A stretch of 64,000 nucleotides of DNA from Gautieria morchelliformis (taxonomy: Eukaryota > Basidiomycota > Agaricomycetes > Gomphales > Gomphaceae): the NCBI GenBank assembly GCA_015179125.1, contig WHVA01000506.1:1-64000 (forward strand), given 5' to 3'. The notes beneath the pieces are model-generated. The model was not told where the DNA came from, did no database searches, and saw nothing but the letters and a program-made list of their open reading frames with translations. Within the stretch, counting starts at the first letter, position 1, and the number at the start of each line of letters is the position of its first letter. Below are positions 25,061 to 36,340 of this stretch, piece after piece. The position numbers and the translations under genes were made by a program.

Positions 25061-26243
25061 CCTCCGGCCACCCCACGTTTTGTCACACCGTCATTGATTC
25101 TAATCCTACTTCCTCCCTCTCCTTAGGAATGCTCACATTACTGGATGTGACGTCGAGTATTACCGAGAGGAGACATACCCTATGATTGGTGGGGGTTCGG
25201 AATCGGGATGTTATTCCACGCACCGCTCGCGGCGCTCACGAATGGCATGTCAAGATCGATCGCGCACGACAAGTGCCTTTTTCTTGGTGAGGTTTATCGG
25301 TGCTACCCCGGCTTGGTGGGTGCCTGTGCCGGGTCCGAGCCGGGGGGTTTTTCGCTAATTACCTGCTGCAGCCCGTCGCGGGCGCGGTATTCCAGAGCAG
25401 GCTCGCGCAGGCGATGTCGTCGAATGCGCCACCCGCTATATCAGGGGCATCGCTAGACTTGGGGCAGCTCCTGCGGACAAACGTCCTTCGCGGGGTGTCG
25501 TCGGCTATACCGTTGTGTACCCGTATCACCATGGTAATATTTTATGCCATGGGCCGCGAGCATGCTGGCACGACGTCTAGTCTATATGGATGGTGTGCGT
25601 CTGTGATATCGGTGCGGCGTGCCTGGTATGCTGCCTGTATTACATGGTCGTTATTAACGGGGCGTGATTCAGGTATCGTTCGCCATTCGCAGCGTATCCA
25701 TTGAAAAGGACGAAACGCACCCGGCAAAACAGCGTTCCCGGAGCCTTCCCTTGCTATTTCCATTACGCACAGCTCCGTCCCCCTACCCGACCCAATGCCG
25801 ACTTTGCCGACTTGCTCTTGATACCGGGCTTTATATTCCCTCCTGTGCTTTGCACTGCGACCGCCTGTATTCATGGTATAAAGTAAAATCCATTTAATGC
25901 CTATATACAGGACCCAAAAGCACCAGTATGCCGCGCTAAGACCACCCCCCGCATGCCTCAAAAAGCGCAAAAATGTCCATGATCACTGCGCGATTCGACA
26001 AAGTGTGGGGCAATGGCACAGATGGAAACAATGTAGGAAGTGGGCATACGCAAGATCACGCGTCAACGCGTAAGGGGGAAAGGGGGTAGTGTCCGAATCA
26101 TAACCACTATGAGTCTAAAAATCGAACAACGAGACAATGTAAAACATAGACCGTATCTGAAAACACTGTACAGGGAGCGTAGCTCCCCTACAACATGCAC
26201 AGAGAAGGTATGAGAACTACTGAGACTATGCAATAAGCTTGTC
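25061..26243. other. Gene-poor stretch, no gene recognised; ends with the dispersed repeat
   Basis: ORFs on both strands (for example 25300-25704 forward and 25542-25970 reverse) overlap one another and have no motif. They appear to be decayed remains downstream of the DUF6534-like fragment. Confidence 0.4.
25790..25995. repeat. Diverged dispersed repeat, copy 2 of 2
   Basis: It matches 5581-5800; the best-conserved part is cctatatacaggacccaaaa through gcaaaaatgtccatgatcac. Both copies are in the same orientation and both follow DUF6534-like remains. Confidence 0.5.
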
Positions 26244-27732
26244 TCAAGGACCAATTCCATTGTCCATGAGTGCTAGAAAGCATAAAAATGCCACGACTGT
26301 GCGTGGTGGCCAGCATCCTTTGGCTTCATCGGCAGTGTTTGAGCCTTTGATTAACTGACAACGGTGAGGTTGTCCAGGTACATGGTCTTTCCAATTATAG
26401 CGCCCTGTCAAATCCCAGCGTGATGTGTCCCAGCCCTTGGGCTTATCCCACAGCATGCCATAGTGGTTTATGGAGTCTGATAACACAATGTACGGACACC
26501 CGGTCTTGAAGATATATCTGCCAGGTTTGAATGAGTATAATGAACTGTTGGCTTTTCAGTCTGATGATTCAAAACCCACTTTCGAATTTGGGGAAGCATT
26601 TTCCTCATTTCTGGCATAGTGCCGTCAAGTAACTCGGGTCGATTAGATGTCCTGCACAGCTCTGCACATTTAGTCCATTCAGCTTCCCTTAAAGTCTTGA
26701 TTTTCTGAAACCAGCATTGGCAAATGTGAGGATTTTGAAGTGACATGCTAACCTTATATTCATAACTAACTAGCACAACATGGTTTGACCAATTATTGTA
26801 ATCACTCAGGATTAAGACATGATCCACAGCATCTAAAGTGTTCCCCATGAGTATGGTGTCAATGACAAGCGTCAGTGTTGGGTTTACCTGCGCTGCCCTG
26901 TGGTCTATATTGTGCCCTGACCCGAATAATCCTGCGTTCTATCACGGGAGTGTCGTTTTTGATGTACCATGCCATCAGATATTTGTTCATTATTCGGGCA
27001 ACGGGGTCCAGTATGTTCAACATGAACACATCCCTGAGGCCAGAACAAAGTGTGTAAGAGCAAGTTTTATTCAAGCATAGAGACTGCATACGTGACATCT
27101 CCTTCAAGTACAACCCATCTCTCCACCGGATCATCGTAGAAGAATGTGTCCACCTTGTTGATAGCATCAAAGAAAGCCTGACGTGCACGTTCATAGAATT
27201 GGTTTGTTGAGAAATATTGCAGCATAATAGGGTCGTCCCTGAATTTGGCATTGCTCTGGCTGCTTGGCTTGGATGCGTTCGAGTTTACACGTGTAAGGGG
27301 TGCTGGAAGATCCGCGTCCAAAATCTCCGTGGCAGTTTTCAACGAGTCAAGGTATGGGAGTTTCTTTGAGACAAGCGCAGCACTGGTTGCTAATTGGTCA
27401 ATTTGGTCAATACAGTCAACCAATTGGCCGCCAGCTATTTCCTCTCCTGACTTGGAGGTAAACAAACGAAGAAAAACCTCTCTCCGCCGGACACCAGCTT
27501 CATCGTTAAAATTGTCCAGAAAGTTTTTTGCCTTCTTGGCATCATTATCAAAGAACCGTCGCAGCTTAGCCAGTAGTTCATTGAAGCTATCTGGAGAGCT
27601 ACCGGGCCCGGGTGGTCGTAGGCTTAGATCGCTAATGCGATCGACAAGGTTGCCTGGATCTGCAGTGGGAACACGGCGAGAAGTATTGGGTCCGCTTGGA
27701 CCAGTGCTGCTGCCAGGTTGTCTGCGAGACAT
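26244..27732 (-). CDS. Lineage-specific protein, 421 aa, with a possible PD-(D/E)XK-like core
   Basis: Five reverse-strand exons (27092-27732, 26888-27033, 26753-26832, 26580-26704, 26244-26517) sum to 1266 nt in frame, with introns of 48-62 bp. The N-terminal 60 aa are disordered. A helical region follows (LLAKLRRFFDNDAKKAKNFL), then INKVDTFFYDDPVERWVVLE and DVFMLNILDPVARIMNKYLM. VDHVLIL..SNHVVLVSYEYK has the spacing of a D...ExK nuclease-like motif, which is my inference only. The C-terminal part (YIFKTGCPYIVLSDSINHYG, ending LCFLALMDNGIGP) resembles the segment that precedes kinase domains in fungal multi-domain proteins. No kinase follows before the stop. A TATA-like run lies upstream. 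It looks intact as modelled, with function unknown. Confidence 0.6.
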
Positions 27733-27756
27733 GGCTTGAGTGCCAATGGTCTGGCC

Positions 27757-27782
27757 AGCCTTATACTTATATATATATATGG
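27757..27782 (-). promoter_or_regulatory. TATA-like promoter element of the 421-aa gene
   Basis: On the reverse strand a (TA)n run followed by tataagtataaggc sits about 30-50 bases before the ATG at 27732. This is a usual place for a core promoter TATA element with a short leader. Confidence 0.4.
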
Positions 27783-30221
27783 GCTGTATTGATGTAACTT
27801 ATCGCGGTACCATCCATGGCTTGATCGATGGAAACTTGATCTTGTAGGTCCCAATTTGTACTCGTCCCAATCCGTCCTCTCGAGGAGCTTGCCGAGTCCT
27901 ATCTGCGAACTTTGACTTGCATCGCGCGTGTCCTCCCCACAGAATGCCGTGTACCTTACAAGCACATCCCCAGCCCTGCTCGCGTACATCCGTTATCTTC
28001 CATTACTGGCCAATACGGCTCTTATAACCGCATCCTTGGACTACCTTTATGCCCATCTTTCCCATCCATCAATGGTCAAAGTGTTCTAGTATGCCAAGCG
28101 CTTTGAAATTGCTGGACACATTGCTTTTAAAGGAGCAACAGGGGGAGATTACGAGCCTTCTGGTTGAACCCGTGCGCACAGCAACCGCTGTGGGCAACCG
28201 TTGCGTTCGCTGTTTGTCGCGTCCGACGCTGAGGAAAATAAGTAGATTTTTGGGGCCTCCATAGAGGTACGTTCATCCAGCGTCAGGATGCACATCAGCT
28301 GCTGACTTGCGGAAGGCGTGATCAAAAATTTGTCCCCAACGGCACAAGCGATGGTTTTACTCGGGCAACAAGCGCGTTTCGTCATCAGAGGCATCACGCA
28401 AAAAATGGTGGATGTTACGGAAGAACGATTCAAACGTCAATGGAACAATCTTCATATCATCGCCGAACTTTCAGTCGCCTGATGAACTATGGAGCATGTC
28501 GTCGAGCATCTCAATATTCTGGGGGACCACGAGGCTCCAGCATGCGAATGGTCAAATTGCCAATTCCATACATCCTCATTAAAAGTTATACAAACCCATG
28601 TTTCCACCCGTATTCCCAGTCCGGAACTGCCATCTCGACATCCATCACAACTCGAAAACATCACTCTTCCAATGACTATCCCCACCCATCTCCGAATCCG
28701 ACAGCACGCGCTCCGCCCCCACCACCAAACCCGCAAGTCACCTATCCAAGTCCAAGCGCTGACCCGCCATCGACGTCGCTACAGCGCTTCTAATCGTGCA
28801 AGTGGTATTTCGTGCCTCGTCTGCAGCCACTGACGCAGCCCCGCGCGCGGATGATGATCATTTTGGGTTCCTCGGTGTCGCTGAGGAGGATACTGAGGAG
28901 GAAAATGCGTAATGAGGAAAAAGACACAAAAGGACGCAAAAGGACACAAACGTGGTCGAAAGGCTTTCATCGGGGTCAGGAACTCGGAGGATGAGCCGCA
29001 AACCAGTGTACGTGGTAGCCATATTAGACTGGGACCCCGTCGCTGTCTCGACGCCGTTTGTCATCCGGGGAGTCTTCTGCCGCTGGAGAACCAGCAGCGG
29101 GATCCTACGCAGCAAGTGACTCGACAGCAGTCCATAGATGCATCCATCTAAAACGGGCGATATGTTTAGAATCGTGTCACCAACCATCTGGTGTTCGGGC
29201 ACCCGCTTGCGAGGCCTTTTCTTTCGATCTCAGTCTCCGGTTCACCTTCGGAGTCCTTGATCACGCCAAGATATTTGTACCTTACATGGCGCAACATCAT
29301 CCCAGTGAAGTGTTGCACCTGGCCTCTGCCATTGACCTTTGGTACGTATCTTCCATGCTCCTCCTGTTGGATGAGGCAGCGATCCAACTCATTTCTGATG
29401 ATTTCTGGCAGACCCAGCAGGCAATAAAGCTGAAACTATGAAATCCTACCTTATGAGCAAGGGGCTTTTGATTAATTGCTTTTCTATTGGATTTTTTTTT
29501 CTCCATCCGATTCCACTCCTGCGCCACCGATAATCCCAAAAATACGATGGCAATACGATGAAAATACCATTCAACATTCGCATCGAAGTAACCTATGAAT
29601 TCACTGGGAATCCAACGCAAGAATTCACACATTTCGACTCGATACAAATCCAAAATCAATCCAATGGAGTTGCAATGGAAATCCACATCGTTAATTATGT
29701 CAATCCAGTATAACCACGATTCAAGAATCGGCTCTATATCCAATCTATTCTAGGTCACTTTGGGGCACTTCCGAGGTACCTATATCAGTGAATCAATCGC
29801 CTGTGATCATTTTTAGATCATCAGGATCATTTTCGGGCTCGGGCAGTGCCAGGCACTCACCGTGTGCAATTCCCGCTAGGCTCCCGCGGCCTTGTGGCCC
29901 CGTACTCCAGCCCCTCGACCTCTTGACCCCCTGATACCACGCTTGCCTCCACCACAGCCATGAGATGCCGATAATGATGTGCGGGCCACACGTTCTCTGT
30001 TCATGTCAAAGGTTCAACATAAAAGTCACGGTTCAGTGGACATACTGTTCGGCGATCGCGGCCTTCTCAGACAGCATGCGAGGTCTACAAAAGCTCGTTG
30101 GCCACTATGTCTTCAGCAGCCGTTGCACGTACCTCTTGCCACGCCCTTGCGGTTCTTTTGTTTGAGTCACCCTGAGTGAGCCGTCACCATTGTATCATAC
30201 TCACCCTATTTCAAAAGGGGC
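27783..30221. other. Gene-poor stretch, no gene recognised
   Basis: Many short overlapping ORFs occur on both strands, none with a motif I can name. Basic or acidic ORFs near 28860-29150 (RKKTQKDAKGHKRGRK) and 29166-29443 look like decayed coding sequence but have no identifiable family. Confidence 0.4.
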
Positions 30222-32161
30222 TCACTCCTTATCCACGCAAGTTTTGCGTTTGGCCTGACCTTTACTAGGGCCAGGGAGTTCGTGCTGAAGGTCAGCGGCC
30301 GAAGCGCCGGCACTTGGGCTTGTTGCTCGACAGGTACTCCTCCCCGGGAGTGGCGTTTCTGGTTCATGCAGTGAGTGTGGTTCCTCGACATGATCCTGTC
30401 TAGAACTCTGATTATCCTCTGACGTGTGTCCCGCAGTTGCTTCTGTTTGGGCCTCGAGGGTATTTGGTGGTGGGATCTCATGATATTGCGCGGCTTGGGT
30501 AACCATGTAAGTGGTTCTCAAGTTGGAACCCGATGTTTCAGTTGGCAGTTTCTGCATTTGTCCGTCGGCGGGTCTGATCAGTGTTTCAGACCAACAGGAG
30601 TCAACTGGTAAATGACAGGTATGACTTACATTGCGTGTCCTGGGATTTCAGTTTCGTACTCAGGGATTTCTTCGATCTCAGTGCTGGGAGTGAATGCAAA
30701 CTGATGGATCTCATCAAAAGGATCTTGATGTTCAATGATATGGAGGTAAAGAAGTTGGCGATGTGCACCTAGCATATCACTCGGCTTCTTGAAGGTGATG
30801 TTTTGGGGCAAGCGGTTGGGGTGTACAAATTGATCAGGGGAACTCGCGACCTTGGTCCAGGGAATGGGTGGCACGGTGGGAGCACCCACGGCTGTGTGTG
30901 CAAAGCCTGCGTGACAAAGGCATGTCACTCACACGGCGCCCTTGGGGAGGTGATGATACTTACCCCAGGCATGTGCCAGGTACTCTGCCAAAAGCTGTGT
31001 GAACTGCGCATTGGAGAGCTCTTCAGTGTCTAGATCAGGCATGACTGGCATTCCGTTAGGTTGAACAGTGACACCATCAACGTAAGGTGTGGTGACCGCT
31101 GACAAGCTTGGTTAAATTGGAATCCAGGTACCCGCTGGGAAGCACTTACGACTCAGTACATGATGGGCCCAGTCGACAAAGGGGCAGCTCAAGTGAGTGT
31201 CATATTCACCATAATATGACTCGAGCTCTTCTGCTCCTGGTGGCCCGACGCAGCAGCTAGACCACATTGGTGCACAGTGATGGGCAGACAGTGGCCACAT
31301 ACCTGAAAATTTGGGTCACGTCACCTTGTCCCAGCATTGCCCCCTGTAAATGAAAAACGGCCTCCCCAATCTGATTTGGCTCTCGGCCGAGCAGATGTTG
31401 GAGAACCTTCTGAAGAGTGGCGGGCGCCAGCTGCTGATTGCTGTGAACAGGGATAAACCAAGATGTGCGTAGGATGAATATTATCACGAACCTGTCAATT
31501 TCTGCAGCAGATGCTTCACCGGAAACCTGGTTATTTTGCTGTTCGGCCTGACGGTACCATTCGGCTTGTTCTTCAGGGGTCTCTGCATCCCAGAGCTCGT
31601 TCAAGGCTTCATACCAAAAAGCGAGATTGTTCTGTGTTGGCAGCTCAAGGGCGCGCACTTTCGTGTTCATACGGTTCTTGAGTTCGCTGGAATGCGCCCG
31701 AGCGAAGACAGATTTGGCATGGGTCTTCTTGGTCAGTGGGGCAAACGAGATCAGCGATGGGGCGATTTTGGTATTCTTTGCACGGTGAGCCTTTGCATTG
31801 TTAAGGAACCACCGTGTAATCGCCTGTCTTGGCACAAACAAGTATTAGACAAATTGCTCGTCAAAGTGAGGAAGCAAAAGGAATTGACCTCTTGCAGTGC
31901 ACCAGCCGTGGCTGGACCCGTGCGAAGCGACAGGCCTTCTAGGGGATCGTGCGTGCGACCATCATCCTCGCGCTGTAAGCCAAGACCAAAGTGTTCAATA
32001 AATTCAGTTGCCTTGCGCTGAGAATATCCGGCTCGGGTTCCACGTTTCATGTCGAGGTTGAGGTACTCGGGCATTTGGCCTCGAAGCCATTCCACTGCAG
32101 GGCCACGAAGCAAAACGATTTCTTGTAGATTAAGGGTGGGAGATGGTGTCGATGGGGGCAT
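30222..32161 (-). CDS. Lineage-specific protein of the KDZ neighbourhood, 537 aa
   Basis: Seven reverse-strand exons (31889-32161, 31492-31823, 31303-31440, 31150-31256, 30964-31098, 30630-30906, 30222-30573) sum to 1614 nt in frame, with introns of 45-65 bp. The N-terminal segment (VEWLRGQMPEYLNLDMKRGT, then YSQRKATEFIEHFG) and the following ITRWFLNNAKAHRAK..KTHAKSVFARAH..ELWDAETPEEQAEWYRQAEQ resemble a protein group expanded in mushroom genomes, with a WF.N..R..K basic helix and a conserved D-A-E-T-P-E-E-Q-A-E-W motif. Residues 240-420 hold CPFVDWAHHVLS, FTQLLAEYLAHAWG and GAPTVPPIPWTKV. The tail is Ser/Glu/Pro-rich and ends in a basic KRKTC stretch. The function is unknown and DNA binding is only a guess. 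It looks intact. Confidence 0.7.
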
Positions 32162-32668
32162 GACTGCGTAGAGGTAGGTGTCTGGGGAGGGGTGATCAGT
32201 GGACTGGAAGACTGGAAGGTTGGGAGAAGTTTTGGGAGAGCGATAGAGGTGGATGTGCGTGTGATTGTGTGGAATTAACTGGCCAGGGCTGCAAGTGGTA
32301 TAGGAATTACATAACGGGTGGTGGAGTGTAAGGTCCACCCAAAAAAAAAAGGAAAATTTTCATGGTTCTCACTGCGCATTGATCCAGTACAATTGTCATT
32401 CTTCACTCTATAATTAATTGCAACAATGCAAAGTTTGGTTACGTACACAGACAGGATTTGCAGCCGAACAGAGTCGTCAGACCCTGGGGCGCCCACTGAT
32501 GGAAAGACAGCAGGAGTGGCATCTAATGAGATTTGCTTCCATCATTTTGTGTACTACATGAAATTGGCTATGTATACTCATTGTGACCAAGCTAATCATC
32601 AATCACAATGACGTCTGCTTGAGATCTGTCGCTGCACGGGGGAGAGGGAGCGGCAGTCTGAAACTCCA
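32162..32668. other. Presumed 5' region of the 537-aa gene and 3' region of the next gene
   Basis: A homopolymer of A (32339-32350) and AT-rich sequence lie here with no gene motif. An in-frame ORF extends upstream of 32161 but looks like leader sequence. Confidence 0.4.
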
Positions 32669-33835
32669 TCAGAAAGGACACGGGAGTCGATATTTGGCCA
32701 CACATACTCTCTTTGGTCGCTTGGACATGGGTCCATCGCTTGGGGGCCCAGGGGACAGGTGGCCTTTCCTTTTTGGCAGGTGCGTGTCAGAGTCCGGGTG
32801 GCCACCTGGCGAACTGTTAGAATTTCCTAAGGAGGGTGAGAGCGGGCGGGTGGATTTATCTCCCGAAGGTGAAGGGGAAGACGGCCAAGAGGAGCCACCA
32901 GAGTCCATTCGGCCAAGAGGAAACTTTGGGCCTGAGGGCTCACCAAAAAGAGGGCCGCCGTCGTGACGCATCTCTTTGAGAACGCATATCTGCTCTATGA
33001 GGCCTGGACATTCACCTGGGTGCAGTCCCACAGCCCGATAAAGGAGTATATCGCCTGGGAGCACAGGGCGGACTAGGGAAATAGTGTGCTCAGCCCAAGT
33101 GAGACTACACGGGTGATACGACTCCAGACGTGGTGTGGCCTCAAGGCAGCTCATTATCTGACCATGATCCCGCAGCACGAAGTGGCCACGGCGCGTGCCA
33201 CACATTCGAAGTCGAAGGGCTCCATGTGAGACTGGACGATGTATGAATCAAGAATGAGGAGGGCACAGGTGGAAACCATACCTGCAACCAAATAATAACA
33301 GTGATGGCGTGGGCTGTCATCGCAAGGGCTCCCTGGATTCTCTGATCGCGCCCCACTCTGGGCCCGATCGCCTGGGGGGTTTGGGCTGATGCGACAGTAG
33401 CTGGGGTTGAGGGCGAGTCATCCACCGCATCCTTACGGTTGCGGCGGATGGGCTGGATAGCACGCAAAATGGAGAGTTGCTCGAGGATGCCAGCAGCTTG
33501 AAGTTCTCGCTGTGGAATAGCCGGTGTGACCCACTGAAAGAAGGTACAGGTGTTGCACTGGCACAGGGGGTGTCAGTTCAACACTTCATGGAAATAGACA
33601 TGGGAACACGCACACGTTGCAGCCATCGCCCGACATTTTGGGGTTCCTGGTTCGTAATTCCAAAGCACAAGTCCAAATAGCAGGCATGGACATGAGCCTC
33701 TGGAGCGATGTTCGGTTTCGATGGGGCCACTTTATTGACAAGCTCCCGCAGGTAGGCAATGGTCTCTTGGCGGAAGGCCGCAGTGCCATTGGGGCGCCGT
33801 TTAGGGAGACTCTGTGGGGTGTTAGCCATAGCCAT
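32669..33835 (-). CDS. Lineage-specific protein, structure partly unresolved (at least 180 aa)
   Basis: Two reverse-strand exons are well supported. Exon 33614-33835 starts MAMANTPQSLPKRRPNGTAA and ends NVGRWLQRV-like. Exon 33282-33533 begins WVTPAIPQRELQAAGILEQL and ends AMTAHAITVIIWLQ. A further open region (33205-32669) reads GHFVLRDHGQIMSCLEATPR, SLVRPVLPGDILLYRAVGLH and a Ser/Pro tail with a basic KRPKRVC end. It joins the second exon in frame only if the splice is shifted by one base. The obvious GT-AG intron (33281 down to about 33232) gives an early stop after 24 residues. Either an unusual splice, an extra small exon or a one-base lesion is present. The family is unknown. It lies between two other lineage-specific genes. 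Confidence 0.4.
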
Positions 33836-34200
33836 GGCCTCAGTGTCGTGGATAACACAAAGGGCAGGGGCCACAAATTAAGGACATATATAGGTACGTA
33901 CGCATGGTTGTGGCACGGATTCTTTTCGAGCTGAGTGCACGGATTGGGGTAGGCCTGGGCGTATGTTTCCATTGTATCAGTTAGTGGACCGATTGCGTGA
34001 TTAAGGACATATTTATAGGTACGTACGCATGGCTGTGGCAAGACACCATGGAATCATTTCGAGCGGAGTGCCCGGATTGGTGGGCCCATTGTATCAGTTA
34101 GTGTTCCCATTGCGTGCCACTCCCTCCTGTAGACCCGTGAAGGTGCCCTTTCAACTTTAAAAGGCTCAAATCTCACAGGTTCAAGGTCCCAGCTGCGGGA

Positions 34201-34621
34201 ATGCCTCCCATTCCAAGGAGATTGCTGTTCAAGCCATCTCAACTCGTATGGCTGACGAGCCAGCGAGAGTCTTGGTATGACACACATCCAAACGAACCCC
34301 CTCAACCTCAATACATACATCACCTTACGCGCATGTACATGCTCTTTTTCAACATGGAGCGCCTCTCCAGGACTCAACAATATGTCCTTGAAAGCGTGAG
34401 TACACGCAGACACCCATCATGTGCGAATTTACTTACCCTCAGCCCAGATGATTGACCTCTGGTGGCACTTCTCTCCGCCTGGCCAGCCACCGTGCCCTCT
34501 CTTTGCAATTGATGAGCTGGAATTGATTGACTTGACACAAGATCTTCCAGAGGGCGGAGATCTGAATGAGCGCGTGGTCATTGACCTCACCGTGGAATCG
34601 GACCACGAGGACTCAGCGTAA
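34201..34621 (+). CDS. Small acidic-tailed protein with two SUMO-interaction-like motifs, 122 aa
   Basis: Two exons (34201-34395 and 34448-34621) join at a 52-bp intron with a consensus gtgagt donor. The acceptor at cagcccag is the one that keeps frame. The first half is basic and aromatic (MPPIPRRLLFKPSQLVWLTS, YIHHLTRMYMLFFNMERLS); the second half starts MIDLWWHFSPPGQPPCPLF. The tail has ELELIDLTQDLPEGGD and VVIDLTVESDHEDSA. Both I-D-L-T cores with hydrophobic residues before and acidic residues after match the SUMO-interaction consensus. The function is unknown; the motifs predict binding to sumoylated partners in the nucleus. It is divergent from the gene at 33835, with about 365 bp between starts. 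Confidence 0.55.
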
Positions 34622-34782
34622 ATTGTACAATTCTAGAAGTAGTCTCGCATGTCTCGCCTCTCATCATGCATCCATGCATGATAATAGTAGGCCACAGTGG
34701 CATGATATCACGTGACCCACTCTCACGAGACCCAGTCTTGCAATACTAAAAATGTATGCAAAGTAAGCTGTTGAAACCTAAA

Positions 34783-35979
34783 CTAGGCAGCCACGATACC
34801 TTGTACGTCCAGTCCCGCCGTCTTGCCAACAGAAGCGGCCTGCAGCCGGTCCAAGTAGGCTAGGCGTCCTCGGCAGCAGCGGTGATCTCGACTTCGTTCG
34901 CGTCCCCAGAAAGCATGGGCGCGACAATACTGAGCGCATAGTTGACCATGCTGGCATTTCCTCAGTTCACGGTCACGCATTCAATGGGATGGAGTCGTAC
35001 TTCTCAATTGCCAAGATCACCGATGAATATCCCGTTGTAGAATTAGGCCCGTAGATCATCATGAAGTTCGGATCTAGGAAGGGCCAGAGGATCAGGGAAG
35101 GATGGATGGAAACAGATGAGAGGTATTACAGCCATGTACAGCCATGTTGTTGTACGCGCAGGGCCTCCCCGCCGACTCCAACGATCGTTCAGCCATCAGA
35201 GGTCCCAATCCATTATTCGTCTGGAACCCCGTCGCCATGATAATCACATCTGCGGGGTACGTCGCCGTAGCCGTACGGATCCCTGTTGGCAGAATTTCGA
35301 CGATAGGTTCTTTAGTCAGATGGAGATTCGGAGCATGGAGCGACTTGAGATATGCTGAATCCGAGTCCACAACTTGCCGCTGGAATCAAAAAAAAGTCAC
35401 TCGTGATATATAGCCCATGCCGGTCGCTCTGCACACCTTGCATGCAATCTCCCGAACTAAAATATCATGATACTTCTTCGGCGCAACCCGAAGTATGAAC
35501 TCTTTGGACTGGTTCTCAGCGGCACGGCGCAGGCGCGCGCCGGTCGCGTCCCCGGGAACATCCTCCAGATTGTATTTCTCGACGACGCCGTCCAGATAGC
35601 GCCGGATCTCATCGTGAGGGGGTAATAACCGCGACCAGTTCACATTCGGCTCGAAGGAGTAAGAGTAGAAAACGGCAGGGACGTCGCTGCGATGATGATA
35701 AGAGTAGTTAGGATTATCTTCGCCGTTATCTTCGCTGCAGGAAGACTAGTGCCTACCAGGCGCAACCTAATCCCAAATCATTAATACGCACAAGCGCTCA
35801 TGTGTGCACTTACCTGGGTAACGATTGACGTACCACGTCCCCGAATGAGACACATTCCTTTCGTAGAAGTGGACGTCCGTGAACTGGTACTTCCGCTGCA
35901 GCTGCACACCCAAACACACACCCGACAAGCCCACGCCAATGCACAGAACCTCGGTATACTTCGCAGACATTCCTTTCAA
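34783..35979 (-). pseudogene. FAD-dependent Baeyer-Villiger-type monooxygenase, internally deleted
   Basis: The reverse strand starts with MSAKYTEVLCIGVGLSGVCL (FAD-binding G-x-G-x-x-G with the first Gly intact) and HSGTWYVNRYPG. A 10-nt microexon (35757-35766) then restores CACDVPA, followed by FYSYSFEPN from exon 3 (from 35686). The frame continues to RRYLDGVVEKYNLED and then jumps to family-C-terminal sequence (APKKYHDILVREIACK, SAYLKSLHAPNLHLT, EPIVEILPTGIRT, VIIMATGFQTNNGLGPL, PNFMMIYGPNSTTGYSSVIL). About 250 residues between, including the NADP-binding domain and the BVMO fingerprint, are missing. A stop follows DANEVEITAAAEDA near 34860. It is a decayed host gene. Confidence 0.75.
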
Positions 35980-36024
35980 CCCCTCCAGCTCCCGTGGAGT
36001 GTCTTACATAGGAGGCGAGGTGAC

Positions 36025-36340
36025 AAGGCGGGACAATCTCTTATCATCTGGAGACTCGCCTGATTATTACTTCGATGATCAGGGCGAACCGGAATCGGAG
36101 GGGCGGTAGTGTAAGCCTGGGACGAATATGGAGGATCGACTGGCTTGGGTCGAGATTCTACTGTAAAGGCATAACTAAGGATAAGGCGGGACAATCTCTT
36201 ATCATCTGGAGACTCGCCTGATTATTACTTCGATGATCAGGGCGAACCGGAATCGGAGGGGCGGTAGTGTAAGCCTGGGACGAATATGAAGGATCGACTG
36301 GCTTGGGTCGAGATTCTACTGTAAAGGCATAACTAAGGAT
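36025..36340. repeat. Tandem duplication, two 158-bp units
   Basis: 36025-36182 and 36183-36340 are identical except for about one base (ggaggatcg against gaaggatcg). The unit starts aaggcgggacaatctctt and ends gcataactaaggat. Such low divergence means the duplication is recent. It lies between the monooxygenase pseudogene and the KDZ gene. Confidence 0.9.

Noticed and set aside
25542-25970. 142-aa reverse ORF
   Set aside because: No motif; it overlaps forward ORFs and the dispersed repeat.
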